NCBI RefSeq assembly: GCF_045866565.1
Contig: NZ_BAAFZV010000002.1
Coordinates: forward strand, 1,054,001 to 1,118,000
DNA from: Cognatilysobacter claricitrinus
GTDB lineage: Bacteria; Pseudomonadota; Gammaproteobacteria; Xanthomonadales; Xanthomonadaceae
Direction: 5' to 3'
Length of the DNA stretch: 64,000 nt
Shown here one piece after another: positions 53,749 to 63,263 of the stretch (position 1 is its first letter; the number at the start of each line of letters is the position of its first letter). The notes under the pieces are model-generated. The model worked only from the letters and a program-made list of their open reading frames with translations. It did not search any database and was not told where the DNA came from. The translations under genes and the position numbers were made by a program.

Positions 53749-54678
53749 GTGGGCGGTTCCCACGCCCATCACGGGCACGGCCATTCGCACGACCACGCGC
53801 CTGTCCACGCGACGCGGGCATTCGCGATCGCGACGCTGCTCAACCTCGCGTACACCGCGGTCGAGGCCTGGTACGGCTTTTCGACCAACTCGCTCGCGCT
53901 GCTGTCGGATGCGCTCCACAACCTCGGTGACGTCGCGGGACTTGCACTCGCGTGGGGCGCCGCCGCGCTCGCGCGTCGCGCGCCGACGACGCGCCATACC
54001 TACGGCTGGCGCCGTGCGACGCTGCTGTCACCGCTCGCGAACGCGCTTCTCCTCGTCGCGTTCGCTGGCGCGCTGATCGGCGAATCGGTCCAGCGCTTCA
54101 GCGCGCCGCCTCAGATCCAGGGCCTGCCGGTGATCGTCGTCGCGGCGATCGGCATCGCCGTGAACCTGTTGGCGGCCGGATTGATGCATCGCGGCCAGGA
54201 GCACGATCTCAATCGCCGCGCGGCGTTCCTTCACCTGATGGCCGACGCCGGGGTTTCGCTCGCCGCCGTGCTGGCCGGCGTCGGCATGGCCACGCTGGGC
54301 TGGGAATGGCTGGATCCCGCCACTGCCGTGCTGGTGAGCGTCGTGGTCGGCATCAGCGCGTTCGGGCTGCTGCGCGAAAGCTTCAACGCGGCGATGGACG
54401 CCGTGCCGCGCAGCATCGACCACGCGGAGGTCGAAGCCTTCCTCGCCGGGTTGGAAGGCGTGGTGGCCGTACATCACGTGCATATCTGGCCGATCGGCGC
54501 CGGCGAGATCGCGATGACCGCGCATCTCGTCCGTCCGCAGCCGGACGATCACGACGCCTTCCTCGATCATGTCACCCACGCGCTCGACCATCGCTTCGGC
54601 ATCAACCATCCGACGCTGCAGGTCGAGCACGGACCCGGCTGCGAGCACGACCTGCACGATCGTGCGCCGCACCACTGA
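53749..54678 (+). CDS. cation diffusion facilitator (CzcD/ZitB-like) metal exporter
   Basis: The 309-residue protein starts at GTG 53749, only two bases after the pyrH stop. A His-rich N-terminus (HAHHGHGHSHDH) precedes six membrane helices, with the metal site in LLSDALHNLGD (helix II) and LMADAGVSLAAV (helix V); a C-terminal cytoplasmic domain includes VHHVHIWPIG. The HxxxD pattern indicates export of Zn or similar divalent cations. Its place inside the essential pyrH-frr series is unusual; coupling to pyrH would make export track growth. No metal-dependent regulatory site is visible. Confidence 0.9.
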   Translation: MGGSHAHHGHGHSHDHAPVHATRAFAIATLLNLAYTAVEAWYGFSTNSLALLSDALHNLGDVAGLALAWGAAALARRAPTTRHTYGWRRATLLSPLANALLLVAFAGALIGESVQRFSAPPQIQGLPVIVVAAIGIAVNLLAAGLMHRGQEHDLNRRAAFLHLMADAGVSLAAVLAGVGMATLGWEWLDPATAVLVSVVVGISAFGLLRESFNAAMDAVPRSIDHAEVEAFLAGLEGVVAVHHVHIWPIGAGEIAMTAHLVRPQPDDHDAFLDHVTHALDHRFGINHPTLQVEHGPGCEHDLHDRAPHH

Positions 54679-54707
54679 GCCGCAGCGGCCGTCAACGCGC
54701 CCTGCCC

Positions 54708-54713
54708 TATAAT
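54708..54713 (+). promoter_or_regulatory. candidate -10 element of frr
   Basis: A perfect TATAAT is followed at once by CCGCGGCC, 36 bases before the frr ATG. No clear -35 is present. It suggests frr has its own promoter independent of pyrH and the CDF gene. Confidence 0.6.
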
Positions 54714-54748
54714 CCGCGGCCGACCGCCGAACCGACACGGAGCCCGCG

Positions 54749-55306
54749 ATGCTCAACGAGATCAAGAACGACACCAAGGCGCGCATGGCCAAGAGCGTCG
54801 AAGCGTTCCGGCACGACCTCGTCAAGGTGCGCACGGGCCGCGCGACGACCTCGCTGGTCGACCACATCAAGGTCAACTACTACGGCTCGGACGTGCCGCT
54901 TTCGCAGGTCGCCAGTGTCGCCGTGAGCGATGCGCGCTCGCTGACGATCACGCCGTGGGAAAAGCCGATGGTGAGCGCGGTGGAGAAGGCGATCCTCGCC
55001 TCCGACCTCGGCCTGACGCCGAACACCGCCGGCATGGCGATCCGCCTCAACCTGCCGCCGCTCACCGAAGAGCGCCGTCGCGACCTCGCGAAGGTCGTGC
55101 ACTCCGGTGGCGAAGACGCGAAGGTCGCGATCCGCAACATCCGTCGCGACGCGAACCATCAGGTGAAGGAACTCCTGAAGGACAAGAAGATCACCGAGGA
55201 CGAGGCGACGCGCGGCGAAGCCGACATCCAGAAGCTCACCGACGAGGCGATCAAGAACGTCGACGACGTCGTGAAGGCGAAGGAACAGGAACTGATGGCG
55301 GTCTGA
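54749..55306 (+). CDS. frr: ribosome recycling factor
   Basis: The 185-residue protein splits post-termination ribosomes with EF-G. The N-terminal helix, VRTGRATTSLVDHI, NLPPLTEERRRDL and the C-terminal helical arm fit the RRF fold. Length equals E. coli RRF. GGAG precedes the ATG by six bases. The uppS start follows 59 bases after the stop. Confidence 0.97.
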   Translation: MLNEIKNDTKARMAKSVEAFRHDLVKVRTGRATTSLVDHIKVNYYGSDVPLSQVASVAVSDARSLTITPWEKPMVSAVEKAILASDLGLTPNTAGMAIRLNLPPLTEERRRDLAKVVHSGGEDAKVAIRNIRRDANHQVKELLKDKKITEDEATRGEADIQKLTDEAIKNVDDVVKAKEQELMAV

Positions 55307-55364
55307 CCGCCACGGCATCTGCTGCGGGCGTTCCGCCGCCCGCGCCTTCTACCGACGACACCAC

Positions 55365-56126
55365 GTGACTTCTTCCGCAACTGCTGGCGCGAACCGCGTC
55401 CCGCGCCACCTCGCGATCATCATGGACGGCAACGGCCGCTGGGCGCAGAAGCGCCGGCGTCCGCGCCTGATCGGTCATCGCGCCGGCGCCCGCGCGGTGA
55501 ATCTCTGCATCGACTTCTGCCTCGAACGCGGCATCGAAGTGCTGACGCTGTTCGCGTTCTCGAGCGAGAACTGGGACCGCCCGCAGGACGAAGTCGGCGG
55601 CCTGATGAAGTTGTTCACCGGCGCGCTCGAACGCGAGGTGGACGAGCTGGATCGACGCGGCGTGCGTGTCCGCTTCATCGGCGATCGCTCGCGATTCACC
55701 GATTCGATCCGGTCGCGCATGGCGCAGGCGGAATCGCGTACGGCCGGCAATCGCACGCTCGATCTCGTGATCGCCGTGAGTTACGGCGGCCGCTGGGACA
55801 TCGCCAATGCGGCGCGCTCGCTGGCCGAGGACGTCGCGGCGGGCCGCCTGCAGCCGTCGGAGATCGACGAAGCGCTGCTGGGCTCGCGCATGGTGCTCGC
55901 CGACCTGCCAGCGCCCGACCTGTTCATCCGCACCGGCGGCGAGCTTCGCATCAGCAATTTCCTGCTCTGGCAGCTGGCCTACACCGAACTGTGGTTCACC
56001 GATTTGTTGTGGCCCGACGTCGATGCGGCGACACTTCAGGTTGCGCTGGACGACTACGCGCGCCGTGAACGCCGATTCGGCCTGACCGGGGCACAGGTCG
56101 GCGGCAATCCCGAGACGTCCGAATGA
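55365..56126 (+). CDS. uppS: undecaprenyl diphosphate synthase
   Basis: The 253-residue cis-prenyltransferase extends farnesyl diphosphate to C55 for peptidoglycan lipid carriers. Signature: IIMD21-GNGRWA near the N-terminus, FSSENW, and the C-terminal FIRTGGELRISNFLLWQLAY (binding the growing chain). Starts at GTG 55365, with the preceding bases offering no strong binding site. Overlaps cdsA by four bases (ATGA). Confidence 0.96.
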   Translation: MTSSATAGANRVPRHLAIIMDGNGRWAQKRRRPRLIGHRAGARAVNLCIDFCLERGIEVLTLFAFSSENWDRPQDEVGGLMKLFTGALEREVDELDRRGVRVRFIGDRSRFTDSIRSRMAQAESRTAGNRTLDLVIAVSYGGRWDIANAARSLAEDVAAGRLQPSEIDEALLGSRMVLADLPAPDLFIRTGGELRISNFLLWQLAYTELWFTDLLWPDVDAATLQVALDDYARRERRFGLTGAQVGGNPETSE

Positions 56127-56959
56127 CCCGTACCCGCGTTGCCGCTGCCCTGGTGATGACCCCCGTCGCGATCGCGGCGATCCTGCTGCTCGACACGCCC
56201 TGGATGATGGTCGCCGCCGCCGCGGTGTTCCTTGCGGGCCTGTGGGAATGGCTGGATCTCGCCGAAGTCGAGGACAGCCTGCACAAATGGGTACTGCTGA
56301 TTGCGAACCTCGGGCTGATGGTGGCGATCGTGTGGGCATCGCATTCGCGCGAAGGCGGCACGCTCGTGCTGTACCAGCTCGCGACGATCGTCGGCATCGT
56401 CTGGTGGGCGTTCGCACTGCTGTGGCTCGGCCGATACGACTTCGGCAGCAACCACGAGTCGTGGGCTCGCGCGCTGAAATTGACCGCAGGCACGCTCGCG
56501 GTCGTTCCCGCGTGGTGCGCACTGACGTGGCTGCACGCGGACGGCCCGAACGGCGATCGATGGTTGCTGACCTCGCTGGCGACGATCTGGGCGGCGGACA
56601 CCGGCGCGTACTTCGCGGGTCGCCATCTGGGCCGGCACAAGCTCGCGCCGCGCATCAGCCCGAACAAGACGATCGAAGGCCTCGGTGGCGGCGTTGTCGT
56701 CGGCACGATCGTCGCGATTCTGTTCTCGCTCATGGCGGGCGCCGCGACGAAGGACCTGTGGAAGGTCGCGATCGTGGCCGCGGCGTCGGTGCTCGTGTCG
56801 GTGATCGGCGACCTGTTCGAAAGCCTGCTCAAGCGCCACGCGGGCAAGAAGGATTCGGGCACGCTGATTCCCGGCCACGGCGGCGTGCTTGATCGCATCG
56901 ACGCAGTACTCGCCGCGCTTCCCGTCTTCGCGCTCGGCAAGGCGCTGTTGGGCCTCTGA
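56123..56959 (+). CDS. cdsA: phosphatidate cytidylyltransferase
   Basis: The 278-residue membrane enzyme makes CDP-diacylglycerol, the precursor of all phospholipids, including the substrate line for the cardiolipin synthase in this window. About eight hydrophobic segments; CDP-alcohol signature in the region of SVIGDLFESLLKRHAGKKDS and PGHGGVLDRIDA near the C-terminus. Its start overlaps uppS by four bases and its stop overlaps the dxr start by one. Confidence 0.95.
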   Translation: MTRTRVAAALVMTPVAIAAILLLDTPWMMVAAAAVFLAGLWEWLDLAEVEDSLHKWVLLIANLGLMVAIVWASHSREGGTLVLYQLATIVGIVWWAFALLWLGRYDFGSNHESWARALKLTAGTLAVVPAWCALTWLHADGPNGDRWLLTSLATIWAADTGAYFAGRHLGRHKLAPRISPNKTIEGLGGGVVVGTIVAILFSLMAGAATKDLWKVAIVAAASVLVSVIGDLFESLLKRHAGKKDSGTLIPGHGGVLDRIDAVLAALPVFALGKALLGL

Positions 56960-58143
56960 TGCACCGCATCGCCGTCCTCGGCGCGACGGGCTCGATCGGC
57001 GCATCCGCCCTCGACGTCATCGCGCGACATCCCGATCGGCTTGCCGCGAACGTGCTCGCCGCGGGACGCAACGTCGATGCGCTCGTTGCCTTGTGCCATC
57101 GCCATCGTCCGGACCACGCGGTCATCGCGGAACCGGACCTGTTCGGCGAACTGCGCGCCAAGCTGCTCGATGCCGGCGTACCGACGCAAGCGCACGCCGG
57201 CATGCAGGCGATCGACGAACTCGCCGCGGGCGATGCCTGCGACACCGTGGTCGCCGCCATCGTCGGCGCCGCGGGCCTGGATTCCACGCTTGCGGCGGCG
57301 CGCGCGGGCAAGCGCATCGCGCTCGCCAACAAGGAATCGCTGGTGCTTGCGGGCGCGCTCGTCATGCGCACCGCGCACGAATCGGGCGCGGCGATCGTGC
57401 CCATCGACAGCGAACACAATGCGATCTTCCAGTGCCTGCCTTCGCGCGACGGCAAGGCGATGCGCGACACGCGCAGCCTGCGTCGACTCGTGCTCACCGC
57501 GTCCGGCGGCCCGTTCCGCGGACGTTCGCGCGAGTCGTTGAAGCACGTCACGCCCGAGCAGGCTGTCGCGCATCCGCGCTGGTCGATGGGCCCGAAGATT
57601 TCGGTCGACTCGGCCACGCTGATGAACAAGGGCCTCGAGGTGATCGAGGCGCATCACCTGTTCGGCGTGGCGCCCGACGCGATCGACGTGCTCGTGCATC
57701 CGCAGAGCCTCGTGCATTCGCTTGTCGAGTTCGTCGACGGCTCGACGCTCGCGCAGCTCGGCCTGCCCGACATGCGAACGGCGCTCGCAGTCGGTCTCGG
57801 CTGGCCCGATCGGCTCGAATCCGGCGTCGGCGGCCTCGACCTGCTCGCACAGGGCGGCCGCCTCGACTTCGAAGCACCCGATTTCGACGCGTTCCCGTGC
57901 CTTGCGCTGGCTTATCGCGCCCTCCGAGCTGGCGGCGCTGCACCCGGTGTGTTGAACGCCGCGAACGAGACAGCCGTCGAGGCTTTCCTCGCAGGCCGCA
58001 TTGGTTTCCTCGACATCGCAGCCCTGGTTGCGTCGGCGCTGGACGAGATCGCAACCGCCGCCGCGGACGATCTCGACGCCCTGCGCGATGTCGACCGCCG
58101 CGCCCGCGCGCACGTCGCCGCGCGCCTCGGAGACGCCCGATGA
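56959..58143 (+). CDS. dxr: 1-deoxy-D-xylulose 5-phosphate reductoisomerase
   Basis: The 394-residue NADPH enzyme of the MEP isoprenoid pathway opens with IAVLGATGSIGASALDVI, then ANKESLVLAG, the metal-site PIDSEHNAIFQCL, and the flexible-loop/catalytic SGGPFRGRS region. Its product feeds, through IPP, the uppS reaction encoded two genes upstream. Length matches E. coli Dxr (398). One-base overlap with cdsA indicates tight co-transcription. Confidence 0.97.
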   Translation: MHRIAVLGATGSIGASALDVIARHPDRLAANVLAAGRNVDALVALCHRHRPDHAVIAEPDLFGELRAKLLDAGVPTQAHAGMQAIDELAAGDACDTVVAAIVGAAGLDSTLAAARAGKRIALANKESLVLAGALVMRTAHESGAAIVPIDSEHNAIFQCLPSRDGKAMRDTRSLRRLVLTASGGPFRGRSRESLKHVTPEQAVAHPRWSMGPKISVDSATLMNKGLEVIEAHHLFGVAPDAIDVLVHPQSLVHSLVEFVDGSTLAQLGLPDMRTALAVGLGWPDRLESGVGGLDLLAQGGRLDFEAPDFDAFPCLALAYRALRAGGAAPGVLNAANETAVEAFLAGRIGFLDIAALVASALDEIATAAADDLDALRDVDRRARAHVAARLGDAR

Positions 58144-58267
58144 GCGCACGACGACTGCCGTTCATCGAACCCGCCCCACGCTCGGCGACCATCGCGCGTG
58201 GACTGAACCATCGCCCGGTCCTGCGGTCTGCTTCCGCAGCCGCGGCCGGTCGTCGCGGGAGAACGCC

Positions 58268-59632
58268 TTGAACGAGCTGCTCGGATCCATCTGGTGGCTG
58301 GCTGTCAGCCTCGGCATCCTCGTGACCTTCCACGAGTTCGGGCACTACTGGGTGGCGCGACGCTGCGGCGTGCGCGTGCTGCGCTTCTCGATCGGCTTTG
58401 GCCGCGCGCTGTGGTCGCGCATCGGTCGCGATGGCACGGAGTACGCGATCGCGGCCATCCCGCTGGGCGGCTACGTGAAGATGCTCGACGAGCGCGAAGG
58501 CGACGTCGCGCCGTCCGAACTGCACCTCGCCTTCAACCGCAAGCCCGTGCTGCAACGGATGGCGATCGTCATCGCCGGCCCGGTGGCGAACCTGGTCCTT
58601 TGCGTGCTGTTCCTGTGGGGCATGTTCGTCATCGGCCGCCCCGATTTTGTCCCCGCGATCGGAAGCGCCTCGGGCCTCGCCGCCGACGCCGGCCTGCGCG
58701 CGGGCGACACGCTGCTCGCCGTGGGTGACCGCGCGACGCCGACGTGGTCGGAAGCCGAGCTCGCGCTGATCCCCGCCGCACTCGACCGTCGCGACATCGA
58801 CCTGCGAGTCCGCACGCCCGAGGGCGCCGAGGCCACGCGTCACCTGCGCCTATCCGGACTGCCCGCCAGCATCGACGAGCTTCGCGCGGTCGAGGCGGTC
58901 GGTATCGCACCGCGGCATCAGCTCGTGCCCGCCAAGGTAGGCGCCTTCGCGCAACGACGAGGACTTCCCGCGGAGGGCGTTCTCCGAACCGGCGACCTCA
59001 TCACCGCTATCGACGGGCACCCCGTCCGAAGCTGGGATGAGATGGCGCCCATCGTCGATGCGGTCGGCCGCACCGGCGAGTCGGCGATGGTCGAAGTCCA
59101 ACGCGACGGCGAACGCCTGGCGTTTCCGATGAAACCCGTCCGCGGCACCGATGCAGGCGGCACGCGCTGGATGCTGGGCATACCCCCGCCGACCCCGACG
59201 GATCCGGTACCCGACGCCGTCCTCCGCTACGGCCCGATCGACGCGATCCCGGCCGCGATTGCGGAAACCGCGCACCAGGCGCACGAGCTCGTGGGCATGC
59301 TCGGCCGCGCATTTTCGGGCCGAGTCGACGTTCGCAACACCGTTGCAGGCCCGATCACCATCGCCCGCGCCGCGAACGCCTATGCCGCGCACGGCCCGGC
59401 CTGGTACCTCTCGCTGCTGGCCATGCTGTCCCTCAGCCTGGCCATTCTGAACCTGCTCCCCATCCCGATATTGGATGGCGGTCACCTGCTGTATTACCTT
59501 ATCGAGCTGATCAAAGGCCGCCCGGTCAGCGATCGCGCCATGGCGGCCGGGCAATTCGTCGGCCTGGCGATCATCGTCGGCCTCATGGGCCTGGCGTTCT
59601 ACAACGACATCGTGAACAACCTGGTGCGCTGA
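58268..59632 (+). CDS. rseP: site-2 zinc protease RseP
   Basis: The 454-residue intramembrane protease cleaves anti-sigma factor RseA in envelope stress. H22-E-F-G-H26 lies in the first membrane helix, a PDZ pair (about 125-310) sits in the periplasm, and LNLLPIPILDGGHLL near the end carries the metal-binding aspartate. Start is TTG at 58268, chosen because GGGAGA is five bases upstream and the N-terminus then matches RseP. No better start exists; upstream codons in frame are the end of dxr read out of phase. 125 bases separate it from dxr. Confidence 0.94.
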   Translation: MNELLGSIWWLAVSLGILVTFHEFGHYWVARRCGVRVLRFSIGFGRALWSRIGRDGTEYAIAAIPLGGYVKMLDEREGDVAPSELHLAFNRKPVLQRMAIVIAGPVANLVLCVLFLWGMFVIGRPDFVPAIGSASGLAADAGLRAGDTLLAVGDRATPTWSEAELALIPAALDRRDIDLRVRTPEGAEATRHLRLSGLPASIDELRAVEAVGIAPRHQLVPAKVGAFAQRRGLPAEGVLRTGDLITAIDGHPVRSWDEMAPIVDAVGRTGESAMVEVQRDGERLAFPMKPVRGTDAGGTRWMLGIPPPTPTDPVPDAVLRYGPIDAIPAAIAETAHQAHELVGMLGRAFSGRVDVRNTVAGPITIARAANAYAAHGPAWYLSLLAMLSLSLAILNLLPIPILDGGHLLYYLIELIKGRPVSDRAMAAGQFVGLAIIVGLMGLAFYNDIVNNLVR

Positions 59633-59709
59633 CGGCGGCTACAGCCGACCTCTCCACCGCGCCGGAAGATTGCCTGCGGCGTTTCCCTGGATTCGATCCA
59701 ACCGGACTG

Positions 59710-62166
59710 ATGATGACGCGACCCCTGCCCCGCCGCCTGCTTGCCCTCGCCCTTGCGTCCGCGATGGCCGCGGTTCCGGTGACCTCCGCCCTGGCCGAAT
59801 CCTTCGCGCCTTTCACCGTCAGCGACATCCGTGTCGATGGCCTGCAGCGCATCTCGGCGGGTACGGTGTTCACGTACATGCCGATCGAGCGCGGCGACAC
59901 CGTCGACAGCACCAAGGTCGCGGACACGATCCGTGCGCTTTACAAGACCGGCTTCTTCGAGGACGTGCGCGTCGAGCGCCAGGGCGACATCCTCGTCGTC
60001 GACGTCACCGAACGTCCGTCGATCAACAAGCTCACGTTGACCGGCAACAAGGACATCAAGACCGAGGACCTGACCAAGGGCCTCAACGAGATCGGCCTGT
60101 CCGAAGGCGGCACGTTCGATCGCCTCGCGCTCGATCGCGTGACGCAGGAGCTGACGCGCCAGTACAACAACCGCGGCAAGTACAACGTCGAGATCAACCC
60201 GACGGTGTCGCGCCTGGACCGCAACCGCGTCGACGTCACCATCGCGGTGAAGGAAGGCTCGGCCGCGCGCATCCGCCACATCAACCTGGTCGGCAACGAG
60301 AAGTTCAGCGAGGAAGACCTGCGCGACACGTGGGAATCCCGCGAAACGAACTGGAAGAGCTGGTACAAGCGCGACGACCAGTACTCGCGCGAAAAGCTTT
60401 CCGGCGACCTCGAAAAGCTCAATTCGTTCTACCTCGACCGCGGCTACGTCGACTTCAGCGTCGACAGCACGCAGGTCGAGATCAGCCCGAACCGCCGCGA
60501 CATGTTCATCACCGCCGGTCTGACGGAAGGTGAGCAGTACAAGGTCGCGAAGGTCGAGGTGACGGGCGACACCGTTCTTCCCAAGGAAGAGATCGAACGC
60601 CGCGTCTACGTCAAGGAAGGCCAGATCTTCTCGCGTCGCCTGCTCGAGCTGTCCTCCGATGCGATCACCGCGACGCTGGCCAACGTCGGCTATGCGTTTG
60701 CGCAGGTCAACGCGGTTCCGGACATCGACAAGGAAAACAAGACGGTCAGCCTGAACATGCAGGTGGTGCCGGGCCCGCGCGTCAACGTGCGCCGCATCAT
60801 CTTCAAGGGCAACACGCGCACCTCCGACGAGGTCTTGCGCCGTGAAATGCGCCAGTTCGAAGGTAGCTGGTACTCGCAGGCTGCGCTCGACCGCTCGAAA
60901 ATCCGCCTGCAGGGCCTCGGCTTCTTCGAAACCGTCGACGTCGACAACCAGCCGGTACCGGGTACGCCGGACCAGGTGGACGTCGTCGTCACGGTCAAGG
61001 AAACGACGTCGGGCAGCTTCGTGTTCGGCCTCGGCTATTCCCAGCTCAGCGGCCTGACCACGCAGATCCAGCTGTCGCAGAACAACTTCCTCGGCACGGG
61101 CAACCGCGTGTCGGTGCAGGCGAACCGCAACTCGTACCTGCAGCGTTACGACTTCTCGTTCGTCAACCCGTACTTCACCGACAGTGGCGTTTCGCTGGGC
61201 TACAACCTGTGGTGGCGCGAGTTCGACAACTCGAACTTCAACACCGCGCAGTACACGTCGACGAGTGGCGCGGCGCAGGCGGTCATGGGCATTCCGATCT
61301 CGGAAACCGACACGATCACCGCACTGTTCGGCGTCGATTCCAATGAAGTCTTCGCGAGCCCCGGCAGCGCGCCGGAACCGCTGGTCGACTACATCGATGC
61401 CGTCGGCAACCGCACGTTCCACACGTTGCGCGGGCAGATCGGCTGGTCGCGCAACACGCTCGACAATTTCCTGACGCCGAACACCGGCATGATGCAGCGC
61501 TTCAGCGCCGAGATCGCCCTGCCGGGTTCGACCGTCGAGTACTACAAGCTCAACTACGACATCTCGAAGTTCTGGCACCTCTCGCGACACTTCGTGCTCA
61601 ACACGCGCGCTGAACTCGGCTACGGCGACAGCTACGGCCAGGACTTCACGCGCAACGTCTGCTTCAACAATCCGATCGACACCAACGGTGACGGTTTCCC
61701 GGATACCGCAGGCGCAACGCCGACCGAGCCGTGCCTTACGACGTCGCCCGACTACGTCAAGACGATCACGGCGACCGGCCTTCCGTTCTTCGAGAACTTC
61801 TACGCCGGCGGCGTGCGCTCGGTCCGCGGCTTCTCGGACAACACGCTCGGCCCACGCGCCAAGGCGACCAACTCGAACATCCTGCAGCCGATCGGCGGCG
61901 CGGTGAAGACGGTCGGCTCGCTGGAAATGTTCTTCCCGACGCTGATCAGCAGCTCGGCGGCACGTGTTTCGGCGTTCGTCGACGTCGGTAACGTGTTCGC
62001 CAGCCGCGGCGACTTCGACGCCGGCGAGCTGCGCGCCTCGGGCGGTATCTCGCTGCTGTGGCGCTCGCCGATGGGTCCGATCTCGATCAGTTACGCGATT
62101 CCCTTCCGCAAGAAGGACAACGACGAGATCGAGCACCTGCAGTTCACCTTCGGCGGCGTGTTCTGA
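59710..62166 (+). CDS. bamA: outer-membrane protein assembly factor BamA
   Basis: The 818-residue precursor has a signal peptide (about 1-29), five POTRA domains (about 33-430) and a 16-strand barrel ending in LQFTFGGVF. It is the core of the BAM complex that inserts beta-barrels, including the TonB receptor of this window. Length agrees with E. coli BamA (810). ATGs at 59710 and 59713 are both possible; the ribosome binding site is weak. The VRGF-type loop appears as SVRGFSDNTLGP. Confidence 0.97.
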   Translation: MMTRPLPRRLLALALASAMAAVPVTSALAESFAPFTVSDIRVDGLQRISAGTVFTYMPIERGDTVDSTKVADTIRALYKTGFFEDVRVERQGDILVVDVTERPSINKLTLTGNKDIKTEDLTKGLNEIGLSEGGTFDRLALDRVTQELTRQYNNRGKYNVEINPTVSRLDRNRVDVTIAVKEGSAARIRHINLVGNEKFSEEDLRDTWESRETNWKSWYKRDDQYSREKLSGDLEKLNSFYLDRGYVDFSVDSTQVEISPNRRDMFITAGLTEGEQYKVAKVEVTGDTVLPKEEIERRVYVKEGQIFSRRLLELSSDAITATLANVGYAFAQVNAVPDIDKENKTVSLNMQVVPGPRVNVRRIIFKGNTRTSDEVLRREMRQFEGSWYSQAALDRSKIRLQGLGFFETVDVDNQPVPGTPDQVDVVVTVKETTSGSFVFGLGYSQLSGLTTQIQLSQNNFLGTGNRVSVQANRNSYLQRYDFSFVNPYFTDSGVSLGYNLWWREFDNSNFNTAQYTSTSGAAQAVMGIPISETDTITALFGVDSNEVFASPGSAPEPLVDYIDAVGNRTFHTLRGQIGWSRNTLDNFLTPNTGMMQRFSAEIALPGSTVEYYKLNYDISKFWHLSRHFVLNTRAELGYGDSYGQDFTRNVCFNNPIDTNGDGFPDTAGATPTEPCLTTSPDYVKTITATGLPFFENFYAGGVRSVRGFSDNTLGPRAKATNSNILQPIGGAVKTVGSLEMFFPTLISSSAARVSAFVDVGNVFASRGDFDAGELRASGGISLLWRSPMGPISISYAIPFRKKDNDEIEHLQFTFGGVF

Positions 62167-62173
62167 TCCGCGC

Positions 62174-63196
62174 ATGAGCCCGGGCAACGAAGCAGCTCGT
62201 CCGCACTACACCGCCGGCGAGCTCGCGGAGCGGTTCGGGCTCGAGTTGCATGGCGACGCCGCGACGCTTGTTCGCGGCGTCGCCACGATCGCCGACGCCA
62301 CGCCCGATCGCCTGACGTTCCTGTCGAACTCGAAGTACCGACCCGCGCTCGCCACCACGCGAGCGGGCGTCGTCGTGCTGTCCGCGACTGACGCCGATGC
62401 CGCGCCGGGAACCGCCCTCGTCGCGCGCGACCCCTACGCCGCCTACGCGCGCGTCGCGACGTTGTTCGAGGTCGTCCCGTCTGCACCGGCGGGCGTCCAC
62501 GCCAGCGCCGTGGTCGATCCGACTGCGACTGTCGAGCCATCAGCCAGCATCGGTCCTCACGTCAGCATCGGCGCGCGCTGCGCGATCGGCGCGGGGGCGA
62601 CCATCGGCGCGGGCTGCGTGGTCGGCGACGACTGCGTCGTCGGCGACGGTTCGCGGCTCGTCGCCCGGGTCACGCTGGTGACCCGCGTTCGTCTCGGCGC
62701 GCGCGTGCTCATCCACCCGGGCGCAGTGATCGGCGCGGACGGCTTCGGTATCGCGATGGATGCGGGCGCGTGGCTCAAGGTGCCGCAGTTGGGCGGCGTC
62801 GTGATCGGCGATGACTGCGAGGTCGGCGCCAACACCACCATCGACCGTGGCGCGATCGACGATACGGTGCTCGAGGACGACGTCCGCCTCGACAACCAGA
62901 TCCAGATCGGCCACAACGTGCGGATCGGCGCGCACACCGCGATGGCAGGTTGCGTTGCAGTCGCCGGCAGCACGCGCATCGGCCGCTACTGCCTGATCGG
63001 CGGCGGCGCCGGGATCGTCGGCCACATCGAGATCTGCGACAAGGTCGTCGTCACGGCGATGAGCCTGGTCACCCATTCGCTGCGCGAGCCCGGCGAGTAC
63101 TCGTCCGGCACGCCGCTGATGGACAACCGCACGTGGCGGCGCAACGCTGCCCGCTTCCGACAGCTCGACCGCCTGTTCCGCAGCCGCCGGGACTGA
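62174..63196 (+). CDS. lpxD: UDP-3-O-acylglucosamine N-acyltransferase
   Basis: The 340-residue left-handed beta-helix acyltransferase adds the N-linked hydroxyacyl chain in lipid A synthesis. The N-terminal UDP-binding domain (about 1-105) is followed by hexapeptide turns (from VDPTATVEPSASIGPHVSIG) and the catalytic His in the HNVRIGAHTAMAGCVAVAG region. Starts eight bases after bamA. Length equals E. coli LpxD (341). Confidence 0.97.
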   Translation: MSPGNEAARPHYTAGELAERFGLELHGDAATLVRGVATIADATPDRLTFLSNSKYRPALATTRAGVVVLSATDADAAPGTALVARDPYAAYARVATLFEVVPSAPAGVHASAVVDPTATVEPSASIGPHVSIGARCAIGAGATIGAGCVVGDDCVVGDGSRLVARVTLVTRVRLGARVLIHPGAVIGADGFGIAMDAGAWLKVPQLGGVVIGDDCEVGANTTIDRGAIDDTVLEDDVRLDNQIQIGHNVRIGAHTAMAGCVAVAGSTRIGRYCLIGGGAGIVGHIEICDKVVVTAMSLVTHSLREPGEYSSGTPLMDNRTWRRNAARFRQLDRLFRSRRD

Positions 63197-63263
63197 TTGG
63201 GCGCGTCGCCGTATCATGGGCGGCTTCGGCAACGGCCAGCCCGGCCGCTTTGCAGGACCCCGA

